Assembly (NCBI GenBank): GCA_964636575.1
Contig: CAZWSE010000136.1
Span: 1-7,043, forward strand
DNA: 7,043 bases
Reading direction: 5' to 3'
Origin: CAZWSE01 sp964636575
Lineage (GTDB): Bacteria > Pseudomonadota > Alphaproteobacteria > Rhodobacterales > Rhodobacteraceae
Made by a program: the position numbers and the translations under genes. Positions 5,823-7,043 of this stretch are shown here, piece by piece (the stretch's first letter is position 1; every line of letters begins with the position of its first letter). The notes beneath the pieces were generated by a model. It had not been told where the DNA came from and did not search any database. It saw only the letters and a program-made list of their open reading frames with translations.

Positions 5823-5824
5823 CA

Positions 5825-6316
5825 ATGGACACCACCAAAAGCGAAGAATCGATGCGTATTTCTGAAGTTGGAAGTTATTTGAAAAAACACTCTGAGGCTT
5901 TGGTCAAAGCCGTTGGTGTGGAGGCCGCCTGTGAGCTGACGGGAAAGTCAAAAGCGACTTTGGGCCGGTATTATTCGGATCACGATGAACACTCTGACCG
6001 GTTTATGCCGATTGATGCGGTGGCCTTGCTGGAAGACGCGTCTGGATATCCGCATGTCACAAGCGCTTTGGCAGAGCTGAAAGGTATCAGCCTGACCTAT
6101 GACGAACGCCGCCCGAACGACGATTCCAAAGGTGGCGTCAATTCGGATGTGATCGCGCTGAGCCAACGCTTTGCCATGTTGATGGCCGAATACCAGCAAT
6201 CGATGGCGGACGGGATAATCACCGTCAATGAGGCCAAACGCTTGCTGAAAGAGACGTCGATGCTGCAACAGGTGCTTATTGATATGAAGCTGCATCTTGA
6301 AGAAGAAAGTGGCTGA
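5825..6316 (+). CDS. Unassigned 163-residue protein with HTH-like N-terminus, phage CII-like layout
   Basis: I do not recognise this gene with certainty. Residues 23-50 (SEALVKAVGVEAACELTGKS followed by KATLGRYY) look like a helix-turn-helix: a helix, a Gly-containing turn, and a recognition-like helix beginning KSKATLGRYY. The next block, RFMPIDAVALLEDASGYPHVTSALAELKG (60-87), resembles the part of phage CII-type (PF06892) and related Cro-like proteins that follows the helix-turn-helix. A polar linker (about 92-106) leads to a helical C-terminus (107-160) with ADGIITVNEAKRLLKE, a pattern also common in that group. A DNA-binding regulator is therefore inferred, not shown. The ATG at 5825 has GGAG at 5813-5816; starts at 5798 or 5852 are possible but lack such a site. 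It overlaps arsH by 8 nt, so the two are almost certainly co-expressed. No integrase or other phage gene is nearby. Confidence 0.75.
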   Translation: MDTTKSEESMRISEVGSYLKKHSEALVKAVGVEAACELTGKSKATLGRYYSDHDEHSDRFMPIDAVALLEDASGYPHVTSALAELKGISLTYDERRPNDDSKGGVNSDVIALSQRFAMLMAEYQQSMADGIITVNEAKRLLKETSMLQQVLIDMKLHLEEESG

Positions 6317-7025
6317 CGGTCTTCCGGCCCTTGTAGTCGAAGCGCTGCCTGACATTGATGTAGACCTGTTGGTGCCACCCGGTGGGCCCAAACACCCCCC
6401 GCGTATATTGTTGCTGTACGGATCGCTGCGCGAGGCCAGCTATTCCAAGAAAGCCGCCCTTGAGGCTGCGCGTGTGTTGGAGCATTTGGGCTGTGAGACG
6501 AAACTGTTCGATCCCACTGATCTGCCGTTGCCTGATGCTGACGACGGATCGCACCCCAAGGTGGTTGAGTTGCGTGATCTGGCGGTTTGGGCCGAGGGCA
6601 TGGTCTGGTCCAGCCCCGAACGCCACGGCGCTATGACCGGCATTATGAAGCTGCAAATCGATTGGCTGCCGCTATCCTTGCAAGGTGGTATCAGGCCGAC
6701 GCAGGGGAAGACTCTGGCGGTCATGCAGGTCTCGGGCGGGTCGCAGTCCTTTAACGCGGTCAATCAGATGCGGATATTGGGCCGTTGGATGCGTATGGTG
6801 ACCATCCCGAACCAATCCAGCATCCCGAAGGCATGGCTTGAGTTTGACGGCAAAGGCAGATTGCCCGAGGGACCGTTTTACGCCCGTGTGGTTGATGTGA
6901 TGGAAGAGCTGGTCAAGTTCACCTACATGGTCCGCGGGCGTAGTGACTACCTGACCGATCGCTATTCCGAGCGCGTCGAAAGCGTGGCTGAGGTGCACAA
7001 ACGGGTGTCAAAGAAGAGCGATTAG
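6309..7025 (+). CDS. arsH: ArsH-type NADPH-dependent FMN reductase / organoarsenical oxidase
   Basis: A 238-residue flavodoxin-fold protein. The FMN phosphate loop is YGSLREASYSK (37-47). Highly ArsH-specific blocks follow: LPLPDADDGSHPKVVELR (72-89), WSSPERHGAMTGIMKLQIDW (100-119), RPTQGKTLAVMQVSGGSQSF (129-148), NQMRILGRWMRMVTIPNQSS (152-171) and RVVDVMEELVKFT (193-205). Known ArsH enzymes use NADPH and FMN to oxidise toxic trivalent organoarsenicals, such as methylarsenite, to the pentavalent form; some also reduce quinones, dyes or chromate. The GTG at 6309 gives the family's usual length, with a weak GAAGAAG before it; a TTG at 6297 is the alternative. The overlap with the preceding gene (GTGGCTGA) suggests re-initiation. 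No arsR, arsC, acr3/arsB or arsM gene is visible, so the arsenic role is inferred from family alone. Confidence 0.95.
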   Translation: MADGLPALVVEALPDIDVDLLVPPGGPKHPPRILLLYGSLREASYSKKAALEAARVLEHLGCETKLFDPTDLPLPDADDGSHPKVVELRDLAVWAEGMVWSSPERHGAMTGIMKLQIDWLPLSLQGGIRPTQGKTLAVMQVSGGSQSFNAVNQMRILGRWMRMVTIPNQSSIPKAWLEFDGKGRLPEGPFYARVVDVMEELVKFTYMVRGRSDYLTDRYSERVESVAEVHKRVSKKSD

Positions 7026-7043
7026 CCGTGGTGTTTTGCGGCT

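Larger units (their letters stand above)
5488..5824. other. Divergent intergenic region between tdk and the putative regulator gene
   Basis: No gene is supported in these 337 bp, which are more AT-rich than the flanking genes and should hold the promoters of both. Seen on the tdk side: TCAGG/CCTGA (5536-5540 and 5546-5550) and TGACCG/CGGTCA (5563-5568 and 5578-5583, 9-nt spacer). On the right side there are two direct repeats and a hairpin, listed separately. Candidate -35-like elements are CGTCAA (5631-5636, TTGACG on minus) and TTGACC (5670-5675, plus), but neither has a convincing -10, so no promoter is called. No TTAA-N7-TTAA CtrA site or GAAC-N7-GAAC LexA site was seen. Confidence 0.6.

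Noticed and set aside
5488..5824. Small RNA, CRISPR, tRNA or insertion-sequence remnant in the tdk-side gap
   Set aside because: No regular repeat-spacer array, no cloverleaf, no terminal inverted repeats with a transposase fragment, and no hairpin with a T-tract on either strand.

Overview
The window reads as ordinary chromosome of an alphaproteobacterium, most likely a marine Rhodobacterales (Roseobacter-group) species. The grounds are moderately high GC, dense short operons with overlapping start and stop codons, and protein types typical of that order: Lgt followed by a NDUFAF7/MidA-type methyltransferase, a short UbiK/BMFP protein, and YbjN followed by ProC. The genus cannot be fixed from sequence alone.

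Layout. Positions 1-1643 (minus strand) hold lgt (prolipoprotein diacylglyceryl transferase) and, joined by an ATGA overlap, a class I SAM-dependent methyltransferase of the NDUFAF7 family that runs off the left edge. A 99-bp divergent gap separates lgt from ubiK (1743-1991, plus), which ends in a large two-part hairpin. A 287-bp gap with two small leader hairpins precedes a YbjN-domain protein (2279-2779), proC (2816-3631), csaA (3624-3962) and a D-2-hydroxyacid dehydrogenase (3962-4912). The last three genes overlap head to tail and are probably co-translated. The dehydrogenase meets the convergent thymidine kinase gene tdk (4909-5487, minus) at one CTAG tetramer that supplies both stop codons.

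A 337-bp gap with several short inverted and direct repeats (5488-5824) separates tdk from a second plus-strand pair: an unassigned 163-residue protein with a helix-turn-helix-like N-terminus and a helical C-terminus (5825-6316), overlapping arsH (6309-7025).

How the genes fit together. Most of the window is housekeeping: lipoprotein maturation, respiratory-complex or quinone assembly, proline synthesis, 2-oxoacid reduction and thymidine salvage. The part least explained by known biology is the right end. There an ArsH-type flavoprotein lies outside any visible ars operon and is translationally coupled to a putative small regulator resembling phage CII-like proteins. No mobile element, CRISPR array, tRNA or rRNA was seen.
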